Source: Amycolatopsis coloradensis
GTDB lineage: Bacteria > Actinomycetota > Actinomycetes > Mycobacteriales > Pseudonocardiaceae
NCBI RefSeq assembly: GCF_001953865.1
Contig: NZ_MQUQ01000015.1
Location: forward strand, 418,026-482,025
Direction: 5' to 3'
DNA length: 64,000 bases
The notes below the pieces were generated by a model. That model did no database searches. It saw nothing but the letters and a program-made list of their open reading frames with translations, and had not been told where the DNA came from. Shown piece after piece: positions 8,575 through 16,572 of the stretch (within the stretch, counting starts at the first letter, position 1; each line of letters starts with the position of its first letter). The translations under genes and the position numbers were made by a program.

Positions 8575-9111
8575 TTACGCATCGTGGTGGAACGCCTGGA
8601 GGACTTCCTCAAGCCACTCCACGTGGCCCTGTTCGGTACGGATTCCTCCGCGCAGCACAAGGAACTGGTGTAACGACTGTCCACTGAGGACGCTGGGATC
8701 GGGGAAGTCGTGCTTCTCGATCAGCAGGTAGGCGTCGAGCCTTGCCGCGTGCGCGTCGCGATGCCGGGTGATCTCGGCGGCGACGGCACCGGGATCACCG
8801 AGCGTCGCGCCACGGATCTTGACGGCGAGTTCCCGCGCCGAAGCGGCGGGATCGGGTTCGGCGAGCCAGCGGGCCAGTTCGGCCCGGCCCGCGTCGCCGA
8901 CGGTGTAGACCTTCTTGTCGGGCTTCCCGGACTGCGCGACGTGGTCGACGGCGACCCAGCCCGCGTCCTCCATCCGCTTGAGGACGCGGTAGATCTGCTG
9001 ATGGGTGGCGCTCCACCACAGCCCGATGGACTTCTCGAAGCGGCGCGTCAGCTCATAGCCCGAGCCGGACCGCTCGGACAGCGAAACCAGGATCGCGTGC
9101 TCCAGTGCCAT
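8575..9111 (-). CDS. PadR-family transcriptional regulator
   Basis: The protein has an N-terminal winged helix (ALEHAILVSLSERSGSGYEL, then RFEKSIGLWW and QQIYRVLKRMEDAGWV) and a C-terminal helical Vir-like dimerisation domain. It is about 178 residues, typical for PadR-s2 regulators. The ATG at 9111 was preferred over one ten codons upstream because MALEHAIL is the usual opening and leaves the near-palindrome at 9127-9140 free as an operator. It probably autoregulates itself and the downstream fadH-like gene in response to an aromatic or enone ligand. The ligand is unknown. Confidence 0.85.
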   Translation of the reverse strand: MALEHAILVSLSERSGSGYELTRRFEKSIGLWWSATHQQIYRVLKRMEDAGWVAVDHVAQSGKPDKKVYTVGDAGRAELARWLAEPDPAASARELAVKIRGATLGDPGAVAAEITRHRDAHAARLDAYLLIEKHDFPDPSVLSGQSLHQFLVLRGGIRTEQGHVEWLEEVLQAFHHDA

Positions 9112-9126
9112 GCACCCAGTTTCATA

Positions 9127-9140
9127 TGCACCTAGTTGCA
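9127..9140. promoter_or_regulatory. candidate PadR operator
   Basis: The near-palindrome tgcacctagttgca lies just upstream of the padR start, with a related half (tgcaccca) about 15 bp away on the same strand. Position and partial symmetry suggest autoregulation, but no binding data are available. Confidence 0.4.
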
Positions 9141-9337
9141 CTGCAAGGCGACGCGCGTCACAAGCGCGTAAAGGCTCGTTCTGTACCTCCAGCGCCCGGG
9201 AGCCGTCTGACCTGCGCTAACACGGCTACCTGCCTTCGGTGGTACGCAGCGGGCAAGACAGTATGCGCGGCATCGCCTAACGAGCTAGTCAAGTGACGGC
9301 ACATCGCGAGTCACGGTGAAGACCCGGAGTGACCGAT

Positions 9338-9389
9338 ACGCGTAAGGCCCCGTCTCACTTGGGCGGGTTCTAGCGATCCCCGCAACACC
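9338..9389 (+). repeat. IS30 left terminal inverted repeat
   Basis: The left 52-bp end. Its inner part, gatccccgcaaca, also forms the 5' arm of a hairpin that reaches the transposase start codon. Confidence 0.8.
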
Positions 9390-9416
9390 CTGGATTTCAG
9401 GGAGTTGCGGGGATCG
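9374..9416 (+). promoter_or_regulatory. hairpin covering the transposase translation start
   Basis: Arms 9374-9386 and 9404-9416 are 13 nt and fully complementary, and an inner ccctg/caggg stem extends the fold. The 3' arm contains the likely ribosome-binding purines and ends at the first base of the GTG start. An mRNA reading in from outside could fold and hide the start, limiting transposase made from external promoters. This is inferred from known fold-back protection in other IS elements. Confidence 0.5.
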
Positions 9417-10798
9417 TGGATTTTGAGGAGTTGAAGGCGAGGTTTTTCGATGCCCTGGACCGTGAGAAGGGCAGTGTCTCGGGTGCTGCTCGGGCGGTCG
9501 GGGTGAACCGGAGTACGGCCTTTGGGTGGGTGCGGAAGGCTGGTCTCCGAGGACGTGGGAAGACAGGCACGACCGGGCATCCGGGCCGGGCGGAGTACGA
9601 CCGGCTTCGCGTGGCCGGTGTGCGACGGCGGGATGCCGCGGCGCAGGTCGGAGTCAACGAACGCACCGCCCGTGACTGGGACCGCGGTATCCGGAAGATC
9701 GGTGACGCGCGCCTCCACGCGGATGGGCGCCGGGTCGACTACAAGACAGGCGTGACCATTATCGTTCCGGTGTCCTCGGAGCCGTCTGTCGCGGCGGTCG
9801 AGGCCACTTTGCATCCCCGGTACTTGACGGTGACCGATCGGGAGCTGATTGCCGACCTGCGCCGCCAGGGCGAGTCGTTCCGGGCGATCGGGCGGGCGCT
9901 GGGACGTCCGGCGTCCACTGTCAAACGGGAGATCGACACGCGGTCGGTCAACGGTGTCTACCGGCCGCACCACGCTCAGCGGGCCTGGGCGACAAGCCGG
10001 CCGCGCCCGAAAGAGTCCAAGCTCGCCCTGGACGGCCCGTTGCGCGACCATGTCGCGGGCAAGCTGCGGGAACAGTGGTCACCGGAACAGATCTGTCAGG
10101 CTCTGGTCATCGAGTTTCCCGACGATGAGGACATGCGGGTGAGCCCGGAAACGATCTACCAGGCGATCTATCTCCAGGCGCGTGGCGGGCTGCGGCGCGA
10201 GGTCGCGGCCGCGCTGCGCACCGGCCGGACCCGCCGCACACCACGTCGCAGACCGGACCAGCGCACATCCCGGTTCGTCGAGGAGATGGTGATGATCTCC
10301 GAACGTCCGGCCGAGGTCACCGACCGCGCGGTCCCCGGCCACTGGGAAGGCGACCTGATCGTCGGCACCCGCAACGAGAGCGCGATCGTGACCCTGGTCG
10401 AACGCTCCACCCGCTACGTCCTGCTCGGACATCTGCCCGGCGGGCACACCGCCGAAGAGGTCCGCGACGTGCTCGTGCCCTTGATCCAGACCCTGCCCGC
10501 ACATCTACGCGGCTCGCTGACCTGGGACCAGGGCTGCGAAATGGCCGCACACAAGCAATTCTCCATCGCGACCGGAGTGCCGGTCTACTTCCGCGACCCG
10601 CACTCGCCCTGGCAACGCGGATCGAACGAGAACACCAACGGACTGCTCCGCCAGTACTTCCCCAAAGGCACCGACCTGTCCGTTCACAGCGCCGAAGACC
10701 TCGAACACGTCGCCCAGAAACTCAACCGCCGACCACGCAAAACGCTCGACTGGTCAACACCAGCCGAGCGTCTGCGTAATCTACTGACGACCACATAG
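9416..10798 (+). CDS. IS30-family transposase
   Basis: The 460-residue DDE transposase has an N-terminal helix-turn-helix region. It contains SGAARAVGVNRSTAFGWVRK near residue 20 and a second HTH-like segment, GESFRAIGRALGRPASTVKR, around 155. The catalytic core shows the three acidic positions: 'GHWEGDLIVG', 'LTWDQGCEMA' and 'GSNENTNGLLRQYFPKG'. The frame is intact from the GTG at 9416 to the TAG before the right inverted repeat, so the element may be active. The N-terminus is longer than in small IS30 enzymes, as in the actinobacterial subgroup. Confidence 0.92.
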   Translation: MDFEELKARFFDALDREKGSVSGAARAVGVNRSTAFGWVRKAGLRGRGKTGTTGHPGRAEYDRLRVAGVRRRDAAAQVGVNERTARDWDRGIRKIGDARLHADGRRVDYKTGVTIIVPVSSEPSVAAVEATLHPRYLTVTDRELIADLRRQGESFRAIGRALGRPASTVKREIDTRSVNGVYRPHHAQRAWATSRPRPKESKLALDGPLRDHVAGKLREQWSPEQICQALVIEFPDDEDMRVSPETIYQAIYLQARGGLRREVAAALRTGRTRRTPRRRPDQRTSRFVEEMVMISERPAEVTDRAVPGHWEGDLIVGTRNESAIVTLVERSTRYVLLGHLPGGHTAEEVRDVLVPLIQTLPAHLRGSLTWDQGCEMAAHKQFSIATGVPVYFRDPHSPWQRGSNENTNGLLRQYFPKGTDLSVHSAEDLEHVAQKLNRRPRKTLDWSTPAERLRNLLTTT

Positions 10799-10805
10799 GC
10801 CATCA

Positions 10806-10857
10806 GGTGTTGCGAGGACCCCGAGAATCCGCCTTGGGGAGGCGGGGCCTTACGCGT
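10806..10857 (-). repeat. IS30 right terminal inverted repeat
   Basis: The right 52-bp end, the inverted counterpart of 9338-9389. The best conserved parts are the outermost 14 bp and the innermost cgcaacacc. Confidence 0.8.
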
Positions 10858-10868
10858 TTACACGGGCC

Positions 10869-11066
10869 TTAGAGGAGACCGCCGAGGAGACCGCCGACGA
10901 CGTCGCCTCCACCGAGGAGACCGCCGACGACGTCGCTTCCGCCGAGGAGGCCGCTCACGGGGTCGTTGGTGGCAACAGGCGTGGCCGCGCTCGCGACCGG
11001 CGAGAGCGCGACCATCGCAGCGGCGGCGAGCGCTGTGGCGGCGACGGTCTTCTTCACGAAGTTCAT
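10869..11066 (-). CDS. small secreted Gly/Leu-rich protein
   Basis: The protein (66 aa) has a classic signal peptide, MNFVKKTVAATALAAAAMVA, with a likely AxA cleavage site around residue 28. The mature part is only about 38 residues and is almost entirely Gly, Leu, Val, Asp and Ser, built from GLLGG-DVVG repeats. The mature product would be hydrophobic and low in complexity. Surface-active or structural roles such as those of chaplins or rodlins are possible analogies, but the Cys pair of short chaplins is absent. No family can be named. Confidence 0.65.
   Translation of the reverse strand: MNFVKKTVAATALAAAAMVALSPVASAATPVATNDPVSGLLGGSDVVGGLLGGGDVVGGLLGGLL
10882..10950. repeat. 30-bp tandem repeat inside the secreted protein gene
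   Basis: Units at 10882-10911 and 10912-10941 differ at only two positions, and a partial third follows to about 10950. They encode the VVGGLLGGGD repeat in frame (10 residues per unit), so copy number could vary without frameshift. Confidence 0.75.
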
Positions 11067-11329
11067 GGGTGGTAAACCGACTTTCCCTGGAAGTACGTGC
11101 CGGATGTCGGCACGCTGCGATCTTTCAGGCCGAGCCGCGAGGTGTCGATTCCCTGACAGCGTGACAACGCCGCACGTCAGAGTGACTTACTCGCTAGACG
11201 GGCCGGATCGTGACCAGCGTCTGTCACCACTGCTCGTGAACCGGTACGCGCTGGGTCCGCCGGAGTACCGGTGGCGACCGGCGCCAACAGGAACGGGTCA
11301 TTGCAGATGGGGCCGTCACGCGGAAAACG

Positions 11330-12178
11330 CTACGGCTTGCGGGCGATACCGCCGATGACGCGGGATTCCGAGGGGACCGCGGCGAAGACCGTCTTCTCGT
11401 CCGGGTGCCACGCCGGCGCGTAGACCAGGCCCGGCTCCAGCAGGGGCCAGCCGCCGAAGAAGCGCCGGAACTCGGCCATGGTGCGCAGGAAGCCGGGGTT
11501 CGTCGTGGTCTCGTAGTAGTCGAGGATGTCGAGCAGCGCCTGCTTCTCTTCCTCGTTGGCCGGGTTCTCGTTGGTCATCTGCGAAAGCACCAGCAGCGAG
11601 CCCGGCGCGAGCCGGTCGCGGTAGAAGGCCAGCAGCTCGTCCGGGTCCTGCTCGTCCTTGATGAAGTGCATGACCGCGTTGATCACCAGTGCGACAGGCT
11701 GCCGGACGTCGATGATGCCGGAGTCGATCACCCGGTTCCAGAGGTCCTCGGGGTCGAACAGGTCCGCGGCGATCGCGTGGTGGCGGTCCGGGTCGGCGGT
11801 GTCGGCGAGCAGCAGTGTCGAGTGCGCGAGCGCGATCGGCTCGTTGTCGATGTAGAGGACATGCGTGTCCTCCTCCGGCCGCGCCTCGTCCGCGACCTCG
11901 TGCACGTTGCCCGCGGTCGGCAGGCCGGAGCCGATGTCGACGAACTGCCGGATGCCCAGTTCCGCGCAGTGCCGCACGGCCCTGCCGAGGAACTGCCTGC
12001 TGGTCTTGCAGTAGTCACCCATGAGCGGCAGGCGCTCGCGCACCTTCTCGGCGAAAAGGCGGTCGATGGCGTAGTGGGTGTCGCCGCCGATGAAGTAGTC
12101 GTAGACCCTCGCCGCGGACGGCCGGTCCAAGCTGTTCTCGACGGCCTTGAGCGCCGCGTCGTGATCGATCATCGTCAT
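11330..12178 (-). CDS. SAV2177/DUF574-type SAM-dependent methyltransferase
   Basis: The protein (282 aa) shows the family signatures. Near the N-terminus is SAARVYDYFIGGDTHYA, followed by 'RQFVDIGSGLPTAGNVHEVA' (the SAM-binding loop), 'VLYIDNEPIALAH' (the acidic residue for the ribose) and a C-terminal FRRFFGGWPLLEPGLV. Members of this large actinomycete family are usually orphan methyltransferases, and no substrate is known for most. The gene is complete, in contrast to the relic at 3111-3455. It is followed, tail to tail on the same strand, by the small secreted protein gene. Confidence 0.88.
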   Translation of the reverse strand: MTMIDHDAALKAVENSLDRPSAARVYDYFIGGDTHYAIDRLFAEKVRERLPLMGDYCKTSRQFLGRAVRHCAELGIRQFVDIGSGLPTAGNVHEVADEARPEEDTHVLYIDNEPIALAHSTLLLADTADPDRHHAIAADLFDPEDLWNRVIDSGIIDVRQPVALVINAVMHFIKDEQDPDELLAFYRDRLAPGSLLVLSQMTNENPANEEEKQALLDILDYYETTTNPGFLRTMAEFRRFFGGWPLLEPGLVYAPAWHPDEKTVFAAVPSESRVIGGIARKP

Positions 12179-12205
12179 CCCTTTGTCCGCGCCGGAAATC
12201 CCATG

Positions 12206-12673
12206 CTAACCGGCCGGGACGTACGCCTCGCGATAGGCGTTCACGGATTCGGTCAAGCGATCGAGTTCCGCGCGGGTGCGGGCCAGCCCCGCCGCGTCGA
12301 GGCCCATCGCGTCGCCGATGATCGCCGGGATCCCCTCGGCGCGGTCCTTGAGCCGGGCGCCGTCCTCGGTCAGGCTGATGCGAACGGACCGTTCGTCGTC
12401 GGCCCGCCGGTCACGCCGGACCAGTCCGGACCTCTCCAGGCGCTTGAGCAGTGGCGACAGTGTCCCGGAGTCGAGGTTCAGCAAGGTGCCGAGTTCCTTG
12501 ACCAGCCGCTCGTCCTCCTCCCAGAGCGCGAGCATCACCAGGTACTGGGGATAGGTCAGGCCCAGATCGTCGAGCACCACGCGGTAAAGCGCGGTGACCG
12601 CGCGAGATGCCGCGTAGAGCCCGAAGCACAGCTGATCGTCCAGGCCCAGCGATCCGGTGTTGTCCGTTGGCAT
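12206..12673 (-). CDS. OhrR-type MarR-family regulator with redox-sensing Cys
   Basis: The protein (155 aa) begins at an ATG preceded by aaaggagg with 5-nt spacing. The N-terminal helix holds 'DDQLCFGLYAASRA' with Cys16, matching the peroxide-sensing Cys15 of Bacillus OhrR. Also typical are 'LTYPQYLVMLALW', the winged-helix segment 'LDSGTLSPLLKRLERSG' and the wing 'DERSVRISLTEDG'. OhrR proteins repress hydroperoxide-resistance genes until the Cys is oxidised. Here the divergent neighbour is an alpha/beta hydrolase rather than ohr. A palindromic operator lies between the two genes. Confidence 0.87.
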   Translation of the reverse strand: MPTDNTGSLGLDDQLCFGLYAASRAVTALYRVVLDDLGLTYPQYLVMLALWEEDERLVKELGTLLNLDSGTLSPLLKRLERSGLVRRDRRADDERSVRISLTEDGARLKDRAEGIPAIIGDAMGLDAAGLARTRAELDRLTESVNAYREAYVPAG

Positions 12674-12753
12674 CGGTCCTCCTTTTCCCCATGGTGCGCC
12701 GATCATGTCGCGCCACGCTACTCGAGTGGGGTAAATCTCCTTGAGCACGTTTT

Positions 12754-12775
12754 AGTTGTGCACAACTTAGTTGTG
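12754..12775. promoter_or_regulatory. probable operator of the OhrR-type regulator
   Basis: A perfect 14-bp palindrome, agttgtgcacaact (12754-12767), is followed one base later by a third copy of the half site agttgtg (12769-12775). It sits between the divergent regulator and hydrolase genes, where binding could repress both. Confidence 0.65.
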
Positions 12776-12817
12776 AGCTACCTTCAGCGTATCGACTTCG
12801 GACTCCAGGAGGCAGAA

Positions 12818-13768
12818 ATGACCGCCAACCCGCACAAGCTGGCCCTCGAACCGGCCGCGCAGGCTTTCGTCGAGGCCACCGCCAACCCGCCGTTCCTCTT
12901 CGAGTTGCCGCCCGTGGAAGGTCGCAAGGCCGTCGACGAGGTCCAGGGTGGCGACGTCGAACTGCCGGCCGCGGACGTCGAGACCACGCACGTCGACGGG
13001 GTCGAGGTCCGCATCGTCCGCCCGCCGGGCGCCACCGGCCCGTTGCCCGTGATCGTCTACATCCACGGCGCCGGCTGGGTCTTCGGGAACTTCCACACGC
13101 ACGAGCGCCTGGTCCGCGAACTCGCCGTCGGTACCGGCGCGGCCGTCGTGTTCCCCGAATACGACCGCTCGCCGGAGGCGCGCTACCCGGTCGCCATCGA
13201 GCAGAACTACGCGGTGGCGAAGTGGGTCGCCGAACACGGCGCCGAGAACGGCCTCGACAGCACGAAGATCGCCATCGCCGGTGACTCCGTCGGGGGGAAC
13301 ATGACCGCGGCGCTCACCCTCATGGCGAAGCAGCGCGGCGACGTCACCTTCCGCCAGCAGGTCCTCTTCTACCCGGTCACCGACGCGAACTTCGACACCG
13401 AATCCTACCGGCGGTTCGCCGACGGCTACTTTCTCGCTCTCGACGGCATGAAGTGGTTCTGGGACCAGTACACGACCGACCCGGCGCAGCGCGCGGAGAT
13501 CACCGCGTCGCCGCTGCGGGCGAGCCTCGACGAGCTGGCCGGTTTGCCGCCCGCGCTGGTGATCACCGGGGAGGCCGACGTCCTGCGCGACGAAGGCGAG
13601 GCGTACGCCGCGAAGCTGCGTCAGGCCGGAGTGCCGGTGACGGCCGTGCGGTACCAGGGCATCGTCCACGACTTCGTCATGCTGAACACGCTGCGTGAAA
13701 CGCATGCCGCGGAAGCGGCGATCAACCAGGCGATCGGTGTGCTGCGTACCGCCCTCGCGGCTGAGTAG
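12818..13768 (+). CDS. alpha/beta hydrolase (HSL-type esterase family)
   Basis: The protein (316 aa) has the oxyanion motif 'YIHGAGWVFGN' (an HGGG-like HGAG), the nucleophile elbow GDSVGG near residue 155, an Asp in 'GEADVLRDEG' and a His in 'GIVHDFVML'. This is the catalytic set of hormone-sensitive lipase-like carboxylesterases. It is cytoplasmic, with no signal peptide. The ATG at 12818 follows ccaggaggca. Its promoter region carries the palindromic site attributed to the divergent OhrR-type repressor, so expression may respond to organic peroxides or electrophiles. Confidence 0.87.
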   Translation: MTANPHKLALEPAAQAFVEATANPPFLFELPPVEGRKAVDEVQGGDVELPAADVETTHVDGVEVRIVRPPGATGPLPVIVYIHGAGWVFGNFHTHERLVRELAVGTGAAVVFPEYDRSPEARYPVAIEQNYAVAKWVAEHGAENGLDSTKIAIAGDSVGGNMTAALTLMAKQRGDVTFRQQVLFYPVTDANFDTESYRRFADGYFLALDGMKWFWDQYTTDPAQRAEITASPLRASLDELAGLPPALVITGEADVLRDEGEAYAAKLRQAGVPVTAVRYQGIVHDFVMLNTLRETHAAEAAINQAIGVLRTALAAE

Positions 13769-13781
13769 TCCAGGGTGCGGT

Positions 13782-13813
13782 TTGTCCAGGGTGACCCGCG
13801 TCACCCTGGACAA
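13782..13813 (+). terminator. perfect hairpin, probable terminator
   Basis: A 14-bp perfect stem (13782-13795 with 13800-13813) and a 4-nt loop lie 14 bp after the hydrolase stop. No T-run follows, as is common in high-GC actinomycetes. Confidence 0.65.
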
Positions 13814-13894
13814 CACTTCCCGGTGGTCGTACGTCTCTTGATCCAGATGTGGGACGTGGGGCGCACGGCCCCGGCCGGGGAGGGAACGATCGCC

Positions 13895-15112
13895 ATGGGA
13901 CTGGGACTGAGTGCCATCCGGCTCGACTCCACGCTGAACCTCGTCATCGTCGTGGTGCTGGCGCTGCTCGCGATCATCGCCGTGCCGTTCTTCTGGGAAC
14001 GCTGGCGCCGCAAGGTGCTCGGCCGCAGCACCACGATCCTCGCCGCGGTGGTGCTGATCGTGGTCAGCACCGCCATGGGCGGGAACATGATCGGCGGGTT
14101 CTTCCCGACCGTCGGCGCCCTGCTCGGCACCGGCGTGTACTCGGGGGAAAGCGTCGACGCCGTCGCGAGCCAGAACGGCTCGGACCTCGACAAACTGCGT
14201 GACGCCGGGGCGATGCGGGCCAAGGAGGGCAAGGGCTCCGTCGTGCACATGACGGTGACCGGCAAGCGCACCGGGCTCACGCGCGACGTGTCGGTCTACT
14301 TCCCGCCCCAGTACTACGATCCCGCGTACCGGGCGCTCAAGTTCCCGGTCATCGAATGGATCCCGAACTACCCGTCCGGCCCGGAAGTGGTCACCGGCCC
14401 GTACGAACTGCCCGCCAGGCTCGACGCGGCCATCGCGAAGCACGTGCTCCCGCCGACCCTGGTGATCATCCCGGATCCGACCGGGAAGCCGAAAGTCGGC
14501 CACGACACCGAATGCATCGACCAGGTCAACGGGACCGCCAACGACACCTACCTGAGCGCCGACATCCGCGACTGGGCGATCGAGCGGCTCGGCGCCAATC
14601 CGCAGCGGAAGGCGTGGACGATGGCAGGCTGGTCCTCGGGCGGGTACTGCGCGATGAACCTGGTGACCCGGCATCCACAGTGGTATGGCCAGGCGGCGAG
14701 CGTCAGCGGGTACTACAAGGCCTCGGTGGACGCGGAGACGGAGAACCTGTTCAAGGGCAGGCAGGACATCGTCGACGCGAACACGATCACGGTGAACATG
14801 CGGAAACATCCGTCGCCGGTCGACATCCTCGCGATCGCCGGGGACAAGGAAAGCTTCGAGAGCTTCTCGATCGACCAGCTCCAGACCGCCGTCCGCGCGC
14901 CCGCGACGCTTTCGTCGTGGCGGATCCCGGACGCCGGGCACAACATGAACACCTTCAAGGCGCAGGTTCCCGACGTGCTGGCGTGGATCGGCGCGCGGAC
15001 CGTGCCGCCGAGCGCGCCGCAGGACAAGAAGATCGTCTCCAACGGTGGTGTCACCCCGTGGCCGCTGCCCAACACCGGGGCGAAGGGCGCGCTGGTCGAC
15101 GTCGTCGAGTGA
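13895..15112 (+). CDS. membrane-anchored esterase (Fes/mycolyltransferase-like alpha/beta hydrolase)
   Basis: The product is 405 residues. Two hydrophobic segments near the N-terminus (about 11-33 and 45-70) anchor a C-terminal extracytoplasmic alpha/beta hydrolase. The nucleophile elbow is 'MAGWSSGGYCAMNL', and the His is probably in 'PDAGHNMNTFK'. The fold and the 'SVYFPPQYYD...FPVIEW' segment match the esterase/antigen 85-like group, but true mycolyl transferase cannot be claimed. The ATG at 13895 follows a gggaggga site. The gene is preceded by the hairpin at 13782 and is probably monocistronic. Confidence 0.8.
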   Translation: MGLGLSAIRLDSTLNLVIVVVLALLAIIAVPFFWERWRRKVLGRSTTILAAVVLIVVSTAMGGNMIGGFFPTVGALLGTGVYSGESVDAVASQNGSDLDKLRDAGAMRAKEGKGSVVHMTVTGKRTGLTRDVSVYFPPQYYDPAYRALKFPVIEWIPNYPSGPEVVTGPYELPARLDAAIAKHVLPPTLVIIPDPTGKPKVGHDTECIDQVNGTANDTYLSADIRDWAIERLGANPQRKAWTMAGWSSGGYCAMNLVTRHPQWYGQAASVSGYYKASVDAETENLFKGRQDIVDANTITVNMRKHPSPVDILAIAGDKESFESFSIDQLQTAVRAPATLSSWRIPDAGHNMNTFKAQVPDVLAWIGARTVPPSAPQDKKIVSNGGVTPWPLPNTGAKGALVDVVE

Positions 15113-15466
15113 GCTTGGCGCGGTGAGCCCGGGGATACAAGCGAAGGCTGTCGGGTTCTCGTCTGTCCACTTGAGACCCAGTCGCTCACGTAGGGCCTGG
15201 GGCGACAGGCCGATCGCGCAGAGCGTCATCACGGCGGCGGCGGAGCGTCGCGCATGGTGATCGAGGCGAGCAGTCCTCGTACCGTGTGGTTGTCTTCGAG
15301 GTCGGCGGGCATGTGGTGCTCACGGAGACCGAGCATCAGCCCGAGCCGTCGCCATTCGCTGTGGAAACGTCGCTTTCCATGCAGGACAACGGATTTACGA
15401 AGGTTTTGTGCAGCGGACGGTCGTCCAGAACGTCGAGCCGTGCACCCACCAGGCGGGTTATAGTGC
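15113..15466. other. no intact gene; possible protein relic on the minus strand
   Basis: No complete gene is seen. A short minus-strand stretch around 15150-15232 reads SPQALRERLGLKWT, reminiscent of the C-terminus of DUF2236 (MpaB-like) proteins, but the homology is too short to call. The remainder shows no ribosome-binding site/start combination. Confidence 0.3.
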
Positions 15467-16396
15467 TCAGCCGCCTGACTCCAGCGTCGGGACCAGTGCT
15501 TTCACCACCTCGGTCACTCGCCTACCTCCGCCGGCGTAGGTGGTCGAGGTCGGTTGTGAGGTCAGCACGACGACGATGTGGCGCTCGCCGACGACGCCGG
15601 AGCTGTGCAGGATCCGGGCGCCGCGGCAGCATGCCCAGCCCTGCTTGATCGACCAGCGGAGAGTGCCGACGGCGTCGGGAATGCCGAAATACTGGCGAAT
15701 CCCGTCGGAGCCGCTCTCCGTCGCGCCGCTCAACGCCCGCATGATCGTCGTTCGCGTTCCCGCACCGGCCTGGTCCAGCACGTAACGGTAGACCTTCGCG
15801 ATGTCCGCGGCGGTGATCCGGGTGTCACCCCAGCGGCCGGGATCCTCGGGCGGGCGGGTGCCGCTGAGGCCGATCTTGGTCGCCCAGCGGGTGACGATGA
15901 CCGGCCCGCCGTGGTCGGACCACAGCTTGCTGGCGATGCCGTCATCGCTGACCGAGAGCATCCGCTGCACGGTGGCCGGGGAGCCACCCGCTTGAAGGGT
16001 TTCCAGCGCGATGAGGAGCTTCACCAGCGACGCCGAAGTGTAAGAACGTTCTGATTTAAGGGAAACCGTGTTCTTCTTGGCGGCGCGGTCGTAGACGACC
16101 ACGCTCACCTGCCCGTCGGGGACGAGGTCCGCGAGGGTCTTCGGGTCGAGTTCCATCGACGGTTTGCCGGGCTCGGGGGGCTTCGACGGTTCCGACGAGA
16201 CCGAGGGCGGCGCCGAGGATTCGGCCTGCTCCGAGTCGACGGTCGTCGCGGCGGACCCGGACGCCGCGTCGGCGACCACGGTCGTGCCGGATCGCGACGG
16301 CGGAACCAGCAGCATCGCGATGATGGCTCCCAGGCACAGCCCCACCAGGAGGAAGACTCCGCTCACTTTGCCCACACGACTTATCGGCCGTTTCAC
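15467..16396 (-). CDS. exported serine hydrolase (class A beta-lactamase-like fold)
   Basis: The protein (309 aa) has an N-terminal membrane segment (about 11-31), a Ser/Pro-rich linker to about residue 80, and then a penicillin-binding/beta-lactamase-like domain. The SxxK motif is S123-L-V-K126. 'SVSDDGIASKLW' may supply the second motif (the S-D-D element), while a clean KTG triad is not obvious ('IKQGWA' takes its place). It is therefore probably a cell-wall or peptide hydrolase, or a degenerate family member, rather than an antibiotic resistance enzyme. It lies alone, divergent from the DUF4383 gene. Confidence 0.75.
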   Translation of the reverse strand: MKRPISRVGKVSGVFLLVGLCLGAIIAMLLVPPSRSGTTVVADAASGSAATTVDSEQAESSAPPSVSSEPSKPPEPGKPSMELDPKTLADLVPDGQVSVVVYDRAAKKNTVSLKSERSYTSASLVKLLIALETLQAGGSPATVQRMLSVSDDGIASKLWSDHGGPVIVTRWATKIGLSGTRPPEDPGRWGDTRITAADIAKVYRYVLDQAGAGTRTTIMRALSGATESGSDGIRQYFGIPDAVGTLRWSIKQGWACCRGARILHSSGVVGERHIVVVLTSQPTSTTYAGGGRRVTEVVKALVPTLESGG

Positions 16397-16572
16397 TCTT
16401 TCGTGTTCACGGCCGGGCCATTCGTGTGGCGCAGGTCTCGTTTGACCGGGAGTTCAGTGACGGCTTGACCCCGCGGTGTCGCCGGGGCTCGTCTTTCCGG
16501 TTTGTCCGGGAGGCCCCCGGGGTATGTGATCCCCAGCGTGACTTTAAGTGGCCAACTCTGGAAGGCGGAGCA

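Larger units (their letters stand above)
9338..10857 (+). mobile_element. IS30-family insertion sequence
   Basis: A single transposase gene is bounded by 52-bp imperfect inverted repeats (9338-9389 and 10806-10857), with 42 of 52 positions identical by eye. Both begin acgcgtaaggcccc when read inward. The outer acgcgt is itself palindromic, so the exact ends and the target duplication (possibly cgcg) cannot be fixed. The total length of about 1.5 kb is somewhat long for IS30 because the transposase is large. It inserted 11 bp downstream of the stop of a small secreted-protein gene, so it did not disrupt it. Confidence 0.88.

Noticed and set aside
9374..9416. Riboswitch upstream of the transposase
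   Set aside because: It is a simple hairpin made partly from the inverted repeat. No aptamer-like structure or conserved motif is seen.
10882..10950. Possible CRISPR-like array
   Set aside because: The 30-bp units are directly adjacent with no spacers and are in-frame coding repeats of a secreted protein.
12767..15232. 821-codon minus-strand frame opposite the two hydrolase genes
   Set aside because: It is antisense to two well-supported genes and has the Arg/His/Asp-rich composition typical of antisense frames in high-GC DNA. Only the short segment near 15150-15232 was kept as a possible relic.
15467..16396. Antibiotic-resistance class A beta-lactamase
   Set aside because: The SxxK motif is present, but a clear K-T-G and the omega-loop Glu are not. 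The long linker and anchor fit a cell-wall serine hydrolase better.
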